Below are positions 1 to 8,674 of a stretch of DNA of 64,000 bases, in pieces. A program made the position numbers and the translations under genes. The DNA comes from Pleomorphovibrio marinus (GTDB taxonomy: Bacteria; Bacteroidota; Bacteroidia; Cytophagales; Cyclobacteriaceae). The notes beneath the pieces are model-generated. The model made no database searches and was not told the DNA's origin. It saw nothing but the letters and a program-made list of their open reading frames with translations. Position 1 is the stretch's first letter. Each line of letters begins with the position of its first letter. The DNA is taken from the NCBI RefSeq assembly GCF_003347495.1, contig NZ_QCXY01000009.1:207424-271423 (forward strand), in the 5' to 3' direction.

Positions 1-368
1 AATATTCTTCTTATTCAACATAGGATCAGATGCTTAGTTGATTTTAATTGATTCAGAATTCATACTATTAATTAACTAGTTAATATTTAGAATACCTATC
101 AATGTCCGGAATAAGTTAAATAGCCCATAGAATTAGGCACTTGATAAATAAGCATATAAACACTTTAGATTAATTGGTTATGCATTTTTATAAGTTAAAA
201 TTTCCAGATCTAAAACACAATTGTTGTTCAATAGACATAGATTGTAATATTTATCCTATGCTTAATTCAATTATTTTATCCCAGTTAATGCTGTTCACTT
301 AGACACTATTTTAATTTAATTCGAGTCTGTTGCGGAGGTCCATAGCAGTTATGGCATCGATATACTTT
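1..368. other. AT-rich gene-free stretch
   Basis: No convincing reading frame is visible on either strand. The stretch is very AT-rich and full of short stop codons. It lies at the window edge beyond the decayed lipoprotein stub and is probably intergenic. Confidence 0.5.
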
Positions 369-400
369 GTTACTTTTTTGTTGCAGGTCAAAAAAGTAAC
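369..400. terminator. Inverted repeat, possible bidirectional terminator
   Basis: GTTACTTTTTTG (369-380) and CAAAAAAGTAAC (389-400) form a perfect 12-bp stem with an 8-nt loop. The A/T runs on both sides would suit termination in either direction. It lies just past the truncated lipoprotein stub, so it may mark the edge of the decayed insertion. Assignment as a terminator is inference. Confidence 0.5.
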
Positions 401-420
401 CAAAAAACCCCGCCGCTGTG

Positions 421-540
421 CATCTTTTGACAGGAGACGCACGTCCACACAAATAAAATAAACAGTAAAAAAAATCCCCGCAAATGGATGATGGAACCCG
501 GAAGGGTTAGTTTATAAATGGCTAAATCAGAAACAGGCAT
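421..540 (-). pseudogene. N-terminal stub of a 6-bladed propeller lipoprotein
   Basis: Read on the minus strand from the ATG at 540, this encodes about 40 residues beginning MPVSDLAIYK. It contains a hydrophobic stretch (FFLLFILFVW) and a lipobox ending CVSC followed by QK. The same order occurs in the signal region of the intact lipoprotein at 6885-8087 (PVSDRAICK, CLLFILLGW, SVSC). After the lipobox the similarity stops and the sequence runs into a hairpin at 369-400, so only the signal peptide survives. The homologue has ACG where this copy has its ATG, so the real start may have been upstream. It is a relic of a duplicated gene; the deletion mechanism cannot be seen. Confidence 0.65.
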
Positions 541-775
541 CAAGCTGGATGGTTTAGGGCTCATATTTTTTTTGGTTAGGCATCACTATTTTCGTTTCAC
601 AGGACGTGGCTCTTAGCCTGATTCATTTCTCAGTTGGAGAATTTGGCGGTAATTTCCACCATCAGATGCCAACAAAGGCTGCGAATGCATCTTGCTTACA
701 TACTAATTTGATAGTTTAAAACTAGAAAAACAACTGATGGTGAGAATTTTAGTTGAAAATTTCAGGAATTGGAAC
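541..775. repeat. Diverged duplicate of the region upstream of the 6885-8087 lipoprotein gene
   Basis: This stretch aligns by eye, with gaps, to about 8088-8300. Shared blocks include cgtttctac/cgtttcac, ccaggcgtcagatg/ccatcagatg, gcaaccaaagct/gccaacaaaggct, tactaatttaatagtttaaa/tactaatttgatagtttaaa, aaaaagcaactgat/aaaaacaactgat and tttccggaat/tttcaggaat. The adjoining signal-peptide stub at 421-540 aligns to the start of that gene. Together they show that one duplication carried the upstream region and the 5' end. No gene is seen here. Confidence 0.7.
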
Positions 776-857
776 CCCAGCGAGAACTATGGTATAAAAA
801 AGCCTTATTCAACATGTTAATCCGAGTAAATAAACAGAACAATTATTGGGAATCAAT

Positions 858-2027
858 TCAGGACCCAAAAATTACCCGGATAAAGCCCATTTCATCCTCC
901 ACATTCTCAAACACCCACAACATCCCGTCTTTGACAAAATATTTTGTCGATGAAACACTTTTTAGCTCAGGTATGGGTATTTCTCCAAGCAAATTAAACT
1001 GAACATCAAACACACTGAGAAACACGTCAATATTTACCGTTTTAGGAAGGATTCTATCCTCCGGCTTTTCTTCGCCAAAAGTACTGGAAGAGGAAAGCCT
1101 ATACTATCTGCTATTTTGCGGATCCCAAACCAAAGGTCCAAACCTCACTTTTTCGTGGTAAGATTGAAGGGCATTGATCCTATCCTCGGTGGAATTAACA
1201 AGGTCACCCTCGGAGGTGCTTGTCACTTTACTCGGAGTGTGAAAGGAAGAATAAGTCACCTACTGAAGTTGATCGCTTTCTGGAGAGTAGACATAAAAAT
1301 CATTCGCAAACTCATGGGATACGATAAGCTTATCGAGTTGACTGATTAAAAATATACTAGGAGTCCAGTTATTGAAATTTGTAAGATCCCCTAGAGTGTA
1401 TGTTTTGTAATTGCGGTTAGGGTCAATTTCGTAGGTGAAAATCAGCTTGTCTGTTGGGTTTAGCCTTTTAAGGGATACCTTATTAGCAATATGGTCGGTG
1501 ACCAACGCAAATGACAAGTGGTCAAATGATGGGATTGCCATATGTTGGTATAAATATTCCCCGCCAGAAATGCCCCCGTGTGCACTGGATATGTTATTCC
1601 ACTTAAGCTTCATGACCAACTTGCCTTCTAGGTTAAAAACACCAGCTAATTGTCCTGCCAGGAATAGCTTACCCCTGCCCATACTTTTGACGGTGTAAAC
1701 CCTTGAACCAGTTCCATCAGGGCCTTCTTGTTGAAGCGGATAGTTACCAGCAAATTCCAGCTGATCCAAGTCAACCCTATCCATGCTGTGACCAAATCCA
1801 TTGTAGACATAGAGAAATCCATCTTGTTGGCAGTAATCCGACTGAAGCAATGAATACTTTAGGTAAAAAACATGCCCCTTGGCATCCACGGAAACGGTAT
1901 CAACACGACAGGGGATTAGTTGGTCTGAAGTCGCAGAATGATCTCCCGATTTTCCACAGGAAAGACAGGCAACAAGAAAAATTAAGACATGGAATGGGTG
2001 AAGCTGATGGGTTGGTGACTTGATCAC
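858..2027 (-). pseudogene. 6-bladed beta-propeller lipoprotein interrupted by two in-frame TAG codons
   Basis: The frame from 2027 runs 390 codons to a TGA at 858-860, with TAG at 1260-1262 and 1104-1106 both in the same frame. Sequence after each TAG still matches the family: after the first come EKVRFGPLVWD and after the second YRLSSSTF, then EDRILPKTVNIDVFLSVFD, KYFVKDGMLWVFEN and DEMGF. The intact paralogue at 6885-8087 has VRFEAPVWD, EDEILP, IFLSVFD, YFAKDGKLWV and DELGF in the same order. The N-terminus has a hydrophobic stretch and a lipobox LVAC (residues 18-21). The start is a GTG and the original start may be lost. With no frameshift, it is either a young pseudogene or a readthrough gene. 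The first TAG could come from a CAG codon; the second sits where an aromatic residue is expected. Confidence 0.8.
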
Positions 2028-2302
2028 TTAACTTAACATATGCTTTGGTTTTAGCCCATTGTTGATGATGAGCCATCAACTCTTCAGAAACCCTGTCCTG
2101 AAGCCTTAACAGCTTTTTTTCCTGGGTCAGTACCAACAAAGGACCTAAACGCTGTCAAAAAAGAGTGTTCATCTATTGATATCGCAAATCCATTAGACTC
2201 ATCGGTTTTCAGGAGATCCTTAGAATACTTGGATAAATAGTCGACGTACTTTTCACCGGGTATTTTACCTAAAAAGGCAAGCTCATTTTTTGGCTCCTTC
2301 TG
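2028..2302 (-). pseudogene. Possible frame-broken coding remnant, unrecognised
   Basis: On the minus strand a frame open from 2302 to the TGA at 2084-2086 encodes protein-like sequence (KNELAFLGKIPGEKYVDYL, then DEHSFLTAFRSFVGTDPGKK). A second frame then takes over with LLRLQDRVSEELMAHHQQWA and KTKAYVKLSD. The two frames can be joined by removing one base in the run of seven T at 2114-2120, which would give one continuous reading frame. I recognise no domain. It could be a small decayed gene upstream of the broken propeller gene, or a sequencing slip in a homopolymer. Confidence 0.3.
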
Positions 2303-2579
2303 TCAAAAAAAGTATTTCCCAATGTCTTTCCTTCTATACAGTACTAATGCACGCTTCCGTTGAATATTCGTAACTCACAGATTATTAATGGATTTCGGGT
2401 ATTTTTTTTTTACCTTGTCACTTATCTTTACCGCAAGGATATTTGGGCTTATTCAAAAAAACAAACCATTTTCATCATCAACTTTTATCAGAATCCGGTT
2501 TCAATATCTCATGTGCACCATATAGCCAGTCATGACCTATTTTAAATAGAACCCTATGTAAAATTAAACAAATAATAAA

Positions 2580-5500
2580 ATGGAAACTCTTTTGAAGGGT
2601 GATGTCGGCACCCCACTAAACGATTTTAAGCTTTCGGATCTTTTCGAGTCTTTTAACGGCCCTGACATTTCTGTTTTTATCTTTGATGATGTCACACTTT
2701 CGCTGGATGGCACCGGTGTCAACTTTGCGGGAAAGCTGCGTATGGATGGTCCACTTACCCCTTTTAAGGAATACCTTGCTTCGGGGGAGTCCATCATGCT
2801 CACTGGAAAAATCCCGAACAACACCAAATCCCTGAAAGAAAAGATCAAACCGACGGATTTTAGTCTATCTGCCCAAACCCCCTTTTTCAAGCAAGTCTTC
2901 CCGGGGGTCAGTTTAACCCAAGCTTTTCTTCAACTGGATATCAGGAAAAAGGATGATAAATGGAGTATTATTCCAAAACTTACCGGTGAATTTGACGTGG
3001 ATGGGCTTACGGATCAAAATCCTGGATCTCTTCAATTGGAAGTCAGTGAAAACAACCGAATCCTAACCCTGGACGCCAAAGCCAATTCGATAAAAGGGGT
3101 TTTCGGGATCCATTCGCTGACATTGGAAAACCTGAATATCAAAGGAACCCTGTCCTCTTCTACTTCTTCTTTAAGCTTAAGCGCCAAACTTACCTTGGGA
3201 AGTAGCGATTTCGAATTTTCCGGAGAGGTGACTGCAGATTACCTAGGAATCGTCGCCAGTGCAGATGCCTTTGCCCTGAATGATCTGTCCACCATTTTTG
3301 TTGAGGTTTCGCCGTCTGGTCTGCAACTTCCTGAATTTGAGGTTCAATTTAAAAATTCTTCTTTGTCTCTGGCTACGGCAGACTGCAAAGTGAATGGCAG
3401 CAATTTGAAAAAGGGGCTTTCCCTGATGAGTGAAGTGAAGGTATACCAATACAGTTTTCAGACCCATGCACAGATTGCGAGTTCAGGTGTGGTATTTAAA
3501 GGGGAATTGGGGGATTTGAAATTCGGTCCGGTAGATCTTAAAAAAACGGATGTGGATTTTCAGTTTTACAAAAAATCCCTTCAAAAACCAGCCAAATTTA
3601 TGATTCGGGGGAAGGCCCATATTGAAGGGTTGGATCTCGATTGTGGAGTTTATTTTGAAAAAACTACCACTACTACGACCGTCCTGTATGCAGATATTGA
3701 GGCAGCTGATTTCCGTCTTGGCCAAGTATTCCCTTCTGTAAACGGCACTTTTGTCAATGACCTTAGTTTTTCCAAGTTGGGTTTTATCTATGCGTCCGCT
3801 GCAACACAGACCAAAAACGAAGGCTTTGACTTCAATGTGCAGGAGGGTTTGCAGTTGATGGGCACGCTCAATGAAATCCCAGCCCTATCAGGTCTGACCG
3901 GAGAAAAGCATGTTGGTCTGATTTTTTCGGCCCATTTCGGTACTCCAACCGATATCGCCATTGCTATACCGGATACCCGCCTTAACCTGGGGCATTCAGT
4001 CACCACAGATCCCATTCAAATCCAGATCAATATCAGTCCAGAGCCGGCCCTGATGGTCATCTTCGGCATGGAGGTAAAAGTACCGAATCAAGACAACCCA
4101 TTACACTTTGATATGTCCCTTTCGCTGGATGAGCTGGAAGCGAAAGGAGCAGTGACCATGAAGGGGTACTGGAAACATCCCTTTGGAGTGGATGGACTCA
4201 AAATCGGTCCGGCTGTAGCGCTTCAGCTAGGGATCATCTATGAGCAGTTTGTCGAAACAGGGATACCATCTGAATTCGGCATTGCCGGTGGGTTGGAGAT
4301 TGCCGAAACCACAGTGGATATGGCCGTAAGTATATCCGAAAATCCCATGGAGGAAATCCTTTACGGAAAACTGGATGAAATGAATCCCTCCCAACTGATC
4401 AATTTTGCTTCTCAAATCATTGACCTTAAAATCCCGAAGGCTCCCGACTTTTTTGAACTTAAAAAACTCGAACTTTATTGTGCTCCTGCCGGAGGAATGA
4501 TTGGTACCATTGCGTATCAGCCTGGATTCAGCTTTTCGGGCGATTTGGTGATAGCTGGGGAGGAACTGGCATTGTATTGCCGGGTATCAGAATCAGGCAT
4601 TCAGGGTTCCGGGCTGATCAGCGGTTTTACAGCAGGTCCATTGCAAGTTAGGGGAGAGAATGGTAAGGATGCCACTGCTGCCCTAGAACTGTCGGCAGGC
4701 AAACAGGCCCTCAGTATTGACGGATACTTTGCGTTTCTGGGATTGGATGCAGGAATCTACCTCAGTGTCTCAGATCATGGCATTGATTTTCACTTTGAAC
4801 AACATTTTCTTGATAAATTTTCTTTTGAAATAAAGGGGCAGAGCAGCGGGCAAATCAGCAAACCTTCAGATCTGGATTTTCAACTCTCTGGATCCATGGA
4901 AAATGATATATTAAATTACCTGGAAACCAGTGTAACCGCCCAAATCCGACAGACCATTTCCGATACCGATTCCGAAATTGACTCCGCAACAAAAAAGGTG
5001 GATAAGGCACAGCAGGCTTATGATCAGGTTTTCAACAAGGCCAATACAGACTTACAGGCAGCCAAAGAAAAGGCAGATCAGAAACTGGCTCAATTGACGT
5101 CGGATTTAAAAGTGGCCCAAACCAAATGGAAAGGTAAAATAGACCAAGCCCAGACTGATGTCAGCATTGCCAGACAAAAGTACAATACGGCTTTGAGCAA
5201 TGCCCAAACAAAAGTAAACCAGGCAGAACAAACCTACAACCACGCTATCGCAGATGCGCAAAACAAGCTCAATGATGCCCAGGAGGTTTATAATAAAGGT
5301 GTAGAGGATGCCCAAAGAAAGCTTAATGCAGCAAAGAACGCCTATGATCATGCATTCAATAGTGCCGAGAAAAAATTAGAGAGTCTGAAGAAAAAAGTGA
5401 AAAAACTGGATCACTGGTATTCCAAGCCTGCTTATGAAGGTGCTAAGCTCGCTCTCGAAGCTGCTAAAAAAGTACTGGAAGGCATTCAGCATGGCAGTGA

Positions 5501-6146
5501 GTACACTGCGTGGCAATCCGCACAAAAAGCCCTGAGTGCAGCCAAGACGGGTGCCAACTATACAGCCTTCCAGGCAGCAAAGAAAACCTTAACCCTTGCA
5601 AAAACAGGGACTGAATATACCGCCTGGCAAACAGCCAAAAGTGCCCTGGCAACTGTTCAGCACGGTGCTGAATATACAGCCTGGCAAACGGCCCAAAAAG
5701 CACTGGGCACCGTTCAATCAGAGGGGAATTCAGCAATAGCCACTGCCCAACAAGCCCTCGACAAAATAGGGGAAACCTCCGCTTATGTTGCATTGGCAGC
5801 AGCCCAAAAGGTGCTGAAGGCCGTCCAAACCGGCACCGAAGCCACAGCACTGGCAGCGGCAAAAGCCAGTCTGACGGCGGCAAAAGTCGGTGCAGAGGAT
5901 ATACTGAAAATCAGTCATTACATCAGCTCCCATGCAGGTGACCTGATTAATATTACCTCTTTCACCTTCAGTGGAAGTTTGAAAGCGTTGGAAAAGGAAA
6001 ACCTTTTTGACGCTGAAATCAAAGCCAGGGTTTTGGATCATCCCCATGATTGGAAGTTGGATTACAATGTAAAGGATGTAAAAAGCTTACTACATGACTT
6101 GTACACCATGGCATTTGATAAGCTGAAAAGCGTAGTAGGAGTCTGA
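2580..6146 (+). CDS. Large beta-rich protein with helical 18- and 19-residue repeats
   Basis: This 1188-residue protein has no visible signal peptide, lipobox or transmembrane segment. Residues 1-800 are rich in alternating hydrophobic strands with recurrent phrases such as GFSFSGDLVIAGEELALYC. Residues about 800-935 are a charged, alanine-rich helical region with four near-18-residue units (AQTKVNQAEQTYNHAIAD, AQNKLNDAQEVYNKGVED, AQRKLNAAKNAYDHAFNS and one before them). Residues about 971-1104 hold seven units of about 19 residues, best as GTEYTAWQTAKSALATVQH and GAEYTAWQTAQKALGTVQS. A short beta-rich tail closes the protein. I recognise no family. The layout suggests a structural or surface-associated protein with a long helical stalk; this is inference. 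The ATG follows an A-rich leader and a hairpin terminator lies downstream. Confidence 0.85.
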   Translation: METLLKGDVGTPLNDFKLSDLFESFNGPDISVFIFDDVTLSLDGTGVNFAGKLRMDGPLTPFKEYLASGESIMLTGKIPNNTKSLKEKIKPTDFSLSAQTPFFKQVFPGVSLTQAFLQLDIRKKDDKWSIIPKLTGEFDVDGLTDQNPGSLQLEVSENNRILTLDAKANSIKGVFGIHSLTLENLNIKGTLSSSTSSLSLSAKLTLGSSDFEFSGEVTADYLGIVASADAFALNDLSTIFVEVSPSGLQLPEFEVQFKNSSLSLATADCKVNGSNLKKGLSLMSEVKVYQYSFQTHAQIASSGVVFKGELGDLKFGPVDLKKTDVDFQFYKKSLQKPAKFMIRGKAHIEGLDLDCGVYFEKTTTTTTVLYADIEAADFRLGQVFPSVNGTFVNDLSFSKLGFIYASAATQTKNEGFDFNVQEGLQLMGTLNEIPALSGLTGEKHVGLIFSAHFGTPTDIAIAIPDTRLNLGHSVTTDPIQIQINISPEPALMVIFGMEVKVPNQDNPLHFDMSLSLDELEAKGAVTMKGYWKHPFGVDGLKIGPAVALQLGIIYEQFVETGIPSEFGIAGGLEIAETTVDMAVSISENPMEEILYGKLDEMNPSQLINFASQIIDLKIPKAPDFFELKKLELYCAPAGGMIGTIAYQPGFSFSGDLVIAGEELALYCRVSESGIQGSGLISGFTAGPLQVRGENGKDATAALELSAGKQALSIDGYFAFLGLDAGIYLSVSDHGIDFHFEQHFLDKFSFEIKGQSSGQISKPSDLDFQLSGSMENDILNYLETSVTAQIRQTISDTDSEIDSATKKVDKAQQAYDQVFNKANTDLQAAKEKADQKLAQLTSDLKVAQTKWKGKIDQAQTDVSIARQKYNTALSNAQTKVNQAEQTYNHAIADAQNKLNDAQEVYNKGVEDAQRKLNAAKNAYDHAFNSAEKKLESLKKKVKKLDHWYSKPAYEGAKLALEAAKKVLEGIQHGSEYTAWQSAQKALSAAKTGANYTAFQAAKKTLTLAKTGTEYTAWQTAKSALATVQHGAEYTAWQTAQKALGTVQSEGNSAIATAQQALDKIGETSAYVALAAAQKVLKAVQTGTEATALAAAKASLTAAKVGAEDILKISHYISSHAGDLINITSFTFSGSLKALEKENLFDAEIKARVLDHPHDWKLDYNVKDVKSLLHDLYTMAFDKLKSVVGV

Positions 6147-6181
6147 TGGGATAAATTCGCTCTGCTCCTTCAAATTTTATT

Positions 6182-6228
6182 GGAAAAGGCTGCCGGTCCT
6201 GTTCAGGTAGCCTTTTCCCAGTTTTTTG
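6182..6228 (+). terminator. Intrinsic terminator after the large repeat protein
   Basis: GGAAAAGGCTGCC (6182-6194) pairs with GGTAGCCTTTTCC (6206-6218) in a 13-bp stem containing one G-T pair, with an 11-nt loop. A run of six T follows shortly after. It lies 36 bp past the stop codon at 6146. Confidence 0.8.
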
Positions 6229-6262
6229 GGACAAACTTTCATTTTTGAGACTACATCTCGGG

Positions 6263-6490
6263 TCATGCAACTTGTAACTTCACCACTTCCAATTCAGTAC
6301 CTTTCTCGTAGGCCTCTTTCCCTTTTTCCAAGACAAGTTGCGTCATTTCAGTTGAAAGGTAATAATGTCCGCAGTTAGTGCAGACCTCCGCAGGCACATT
6401 TTTAATTAAAACAATGGTCTCTCCTTTTTCTAGCGTAACGGTTACATTTCCCTTCTCAGTATTTCCGTTTTTACATAATGTGCATTCCAT
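6263..6490 (-). CDS. YgiT-type zinc-finger antitoxin-like protein
   Basis: This 75-residue protein has two CxxC pairs, C3-TLC6 and C37-TNC40, flanking a short strand-rich segment. This is the pattern of the YgiT/MqsA-type zinc-finger domain. It lacks the DNA-binding HTH half of full MqsA and ends with a short helical tail (LEKGKEAYEKGTELEV). It starts 2 bp after the stop of the DUF4258 gene, so the two form one minus-strand unit. In this family arrangement the zinc-finger protein is usually taken as the antitoxin. That role is inferred from context. Confidence 0.8.
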   Translation of the reverse strand: MECTLCKNGNTEKGNVTVTLEKGETIVLIKNVPAEVCTNCGHYYLSTEMTQLVLEKGKEAYEKGTELEVVKLQVA

Positions 6491-6492
6491 GG

Positions 6493-6786
6493 CTATTTGA
6501 TTTTAATTCTGAAATCTTTATCCCACAATTTTGGATCCGGTTCATACGCAGTAATAATTACACAATCTTTTTTATTAATGCCGATGACTAAATGAATTGG
6601 TCTTTCCGATATATATCCTAACATTAAACAACTTGGAAATGGACTATCGTTCGGGTAATCATTAATTATTATACCAAATCTAATGATAGATTTTACATTG
6701 ACAACCGCGATATCCCGCTTAAACATTTGATTGATGGCATGATCACTGAAAATCAGGTTTTCACATTTTATATCAGCCCTATTCAT
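6493..6786 (-). CDS. DUF4258 protein, toxin-like partner of the YgiT-type protein
   Basis: This 97-residue protein begins with the DUF4258 hallmark FSDHAINQMFKRDI, continues with VKSIIRFG, and ends with VIITAYEPDPKLWDKDF. It is first in a two-gene unit with the YgiT-type zinc-finger gene 2 bp downstream. DUF4258 proteins are compact alpha/beta proteins often found beside such genes and are considered possible RNase-like toxins. Toxicity cannot be seen from sequence. The pair lies in an accessory region next to decayed genes, as is common for toxin-antitoxin modules. Confidence 0.8.
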   Translation of the reverse strand: MNRADIKCENLIFSDHAINQMFKRDIAVVNVKSIIRFGIIINDYPNDSPFPSCLMLGYISERPIHLVIGINKKDCVIITAYEPDPKLWDKDFRIKIK

Positions 6787-6884
6787 CCAGTTTACTGTTA
6801 CTCAGGTTGGAAATTATACTGAAGTGAATTTACTTATTTTTTTGGGATTCAGTCGACCAAAGTCTATTGCCTTCGTTTTACTTT

Positions 6885-8087
6885 TCAAAATTCAAACACC
6901 AAAAACCCAAGTTCATCCGAAAAATTCTGACATACCCATAGCTTTCCGTCTTTGGCAAAATACTTAAACTGCTCGGCAAACAACTCCTTAAGTTCAATCT
7001 CCGAAACGAGGTTAAACTCTGCATCGAACACCGACAAAAATATATGCGTCCTCTTGATCGGTAAAATTTCATCCTCCGGTCCGTCCTCAAAGATCCGTTT
7101 TGCGGACAATCGGAAATAACGTCGGTTTACTTTGTCCCAAACCGGGGCTTCAAAACGGACTTGTTCCATAAGCTTCCGACTTTCCCGACGGACTTTTTCC
7201 CGGGTGCTGGTTAATATCTCTGGTGCTTTTGCCCGGGCAGGTGTCAGTTTTGGTTCATAATGGACTACTTTCACAAGCTCACCCTTGGAATGGAATAAGA
7301 ATATTTCGTTCGAATATTCGTGGCTTAAGTACGCATAGTTTTCGTCAGCCCGCAAAAATACCCAAGGAGGACGGAAGTTGTTTTCAAACTTCAGGAAATA
7401 ATTGGAAAAAGATTTCTCTGTATCTACATCGATATTTTTTACCAAGTTTTCCTCCACTGAAAGAACACCGAGAAAAGCTGTCGATTTTAAGAAGTCAAGA
7501 TTGGTTCCCATCACCAGCCAATCCTTGGTGTCTACTACTACTTCCATTCTTGGAGGTACTTCACCAAATGCGTCTCCTACTGAATCCTTTGCAGTAAGCC
7601 AATTGACCTTTTGAACTACACGCCCGTTATTATCAATCACCGCAGAGGATGGTCCTGTTTTTAGAAACAGTAGGTTGTCCTCCAAACACTGCAATCCAAA
7701 GACATACTGTCCTACCCCATTGGGTCCCTCAGCTTCCAATGGAAAGGCTTTGACGAACTCTTTCGTATCGAGGTTGATTTCGTCAATGAAATGATCATGA
7801 TGATTATACAGAAAAAAAGACTTTCCATCATTATCCAGATCAGATACGTTCATATACCCCCCTATATCCAAAATCCGATCTTTTGCGTCAATAAGGATTG
7901 TATCGACTGAATAACTCATGACTTCTGTGTGCTGCTCGTTATTCCCTCTTTGGCAGGAGACCGACGTCCATCCCAACAAAATAAACAGCAAACAATACCA
8001 CCTCGAATGGCTGATGAAGCTCGATATCGGTGGTTTACAAATCGCTCTGTCCGAAACAGGCGTCAAGCTGCTCAATGTAGCGTTCAT
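6885..8087 (-). CDS. 6-bladed beta-propeller lipoprotein
   Basis: This 400-residue protein has a hydrophobic segment (CLLFILLGW) and a lipobox ending SVSC at about residue 45, so it is predicted to be a membrane-anchored lipoprotein. The mature part carries features of the Bacteroidota 6-bladed propeller family: an early VDTILIDAKD strand, the EGPNGVGQYV turn, and a C-terminal IFLSVFDAEFNLVSEIEL followed by AKDGKLWVCQNFSDELGF. The ATG at 8087 gives an unusually long positively charged leader, and no closer ATG exists. It is the best intact relative of the broken gene at 858-2027 and the stub at 421-540. These proteins are common but without a proven function. Confidence 0.85.
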   Translation of the reverse strand: MNATLSSLTPVSDRAICKPPISSFISHSRWYCLLFILLGWTSVSCQRGNNEQHTEVMSYSVDTILIDAKDRILDIGGYMNVSDLDNDGKSFFLYNHHDHFIDEINLDTKEFVKAFPLEAEGPNGVGQYVFGLQCLEDNLLFLKTGPSSAVIDNNGRVVQKVNWLTAKDSVGDAFGEVPPRMEVVVDTKDWLVMGTNLDFLKSTAFLGVLSVEENLVKNIDVDTEKSFSNYFLKFENNFRPPWVFLRADENYAYLSHEYSNEIFLFHSKGELVKVVHYEPKLTPARAKAPEILTSTREKVRRESRKLMEQVRFEAPVWDKVNRRYFRLSAKRIFEDGPEDEILPIKRTHIFLSVFDAEFNLVSEIELKELFAEQFKYFAKDGKLWVCQNFSDELGFLVFEF

Positions 8088-8674
8088 AATTATACGGTAT
8101 GGTATTACATTGTTCGTTTCTACAGAAGCGTTTGTTGGTTGATTTCTTAGTCATGGACGAAGGATTTAGATAAAATTCCAGGCGTCAGATGGCAACCAAA
8201 GCTATTAATCCTCTTTTCTTCTTACTAATTTAATAGTTTAAAGTCGAAAAAGCAACTGATTATGTAGATCTTAGCTGAATAATTTCCGGAATGGTTTTGA
8301 TGGGTTGATGTGTTGAATTACGAATTGCGGATTGCAGGAGTATTTTAGATACAAATTAATCTCTCTTCTTTAACCCTACACGAAACAGTAACACAACTGT
8401 TGAGTTAGATGAGGCATCCCGTTTTAATTCTGATTGATTATTTTCTGAATTACAGGAAGAAAAAAAGAATACAAACCAACTATAAAAAAGAAAATGTCTT
8501 ATGATAGTTTTCATGTGAGATGTTGGTAAGGTGAGCAGTTTAAGTTCGATTGTTCATTCTCTTTGGTTCCAATTATAAACTCCTAATTTACTAGTTCAAG
8601 TTTATTCTTCCAACTCATTTATAAAATCACGATTTCATTCACCTAGGCTTAGCAAGGTAATCTTTATACCCTCA
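8088..8674. other. Gene-free stretch, partly duplicated upstream region
   Basis: No gene is supported in this stretch of nearly 590 bases. The first 210 bases or so are the better-preserved copy of the repeat at 541-775. The rest is AT-rich with frequent stops in all frames. It should contain the promoter of the lipoprotein gene at 6885-8087, but I could not place it with confidence. Confidence 0.6.

Noticed and set aside
769..1002. Plus-strand small open frame
   Set aside because: The opposite strand encodes the conserved C-terminus of the broken propeller lipoprotein.
5464..5883. Minus-strand open frame inside the repeat protein
   Set aside because: It arises from the alanine-rich codon repeats of the plus-strand gene.
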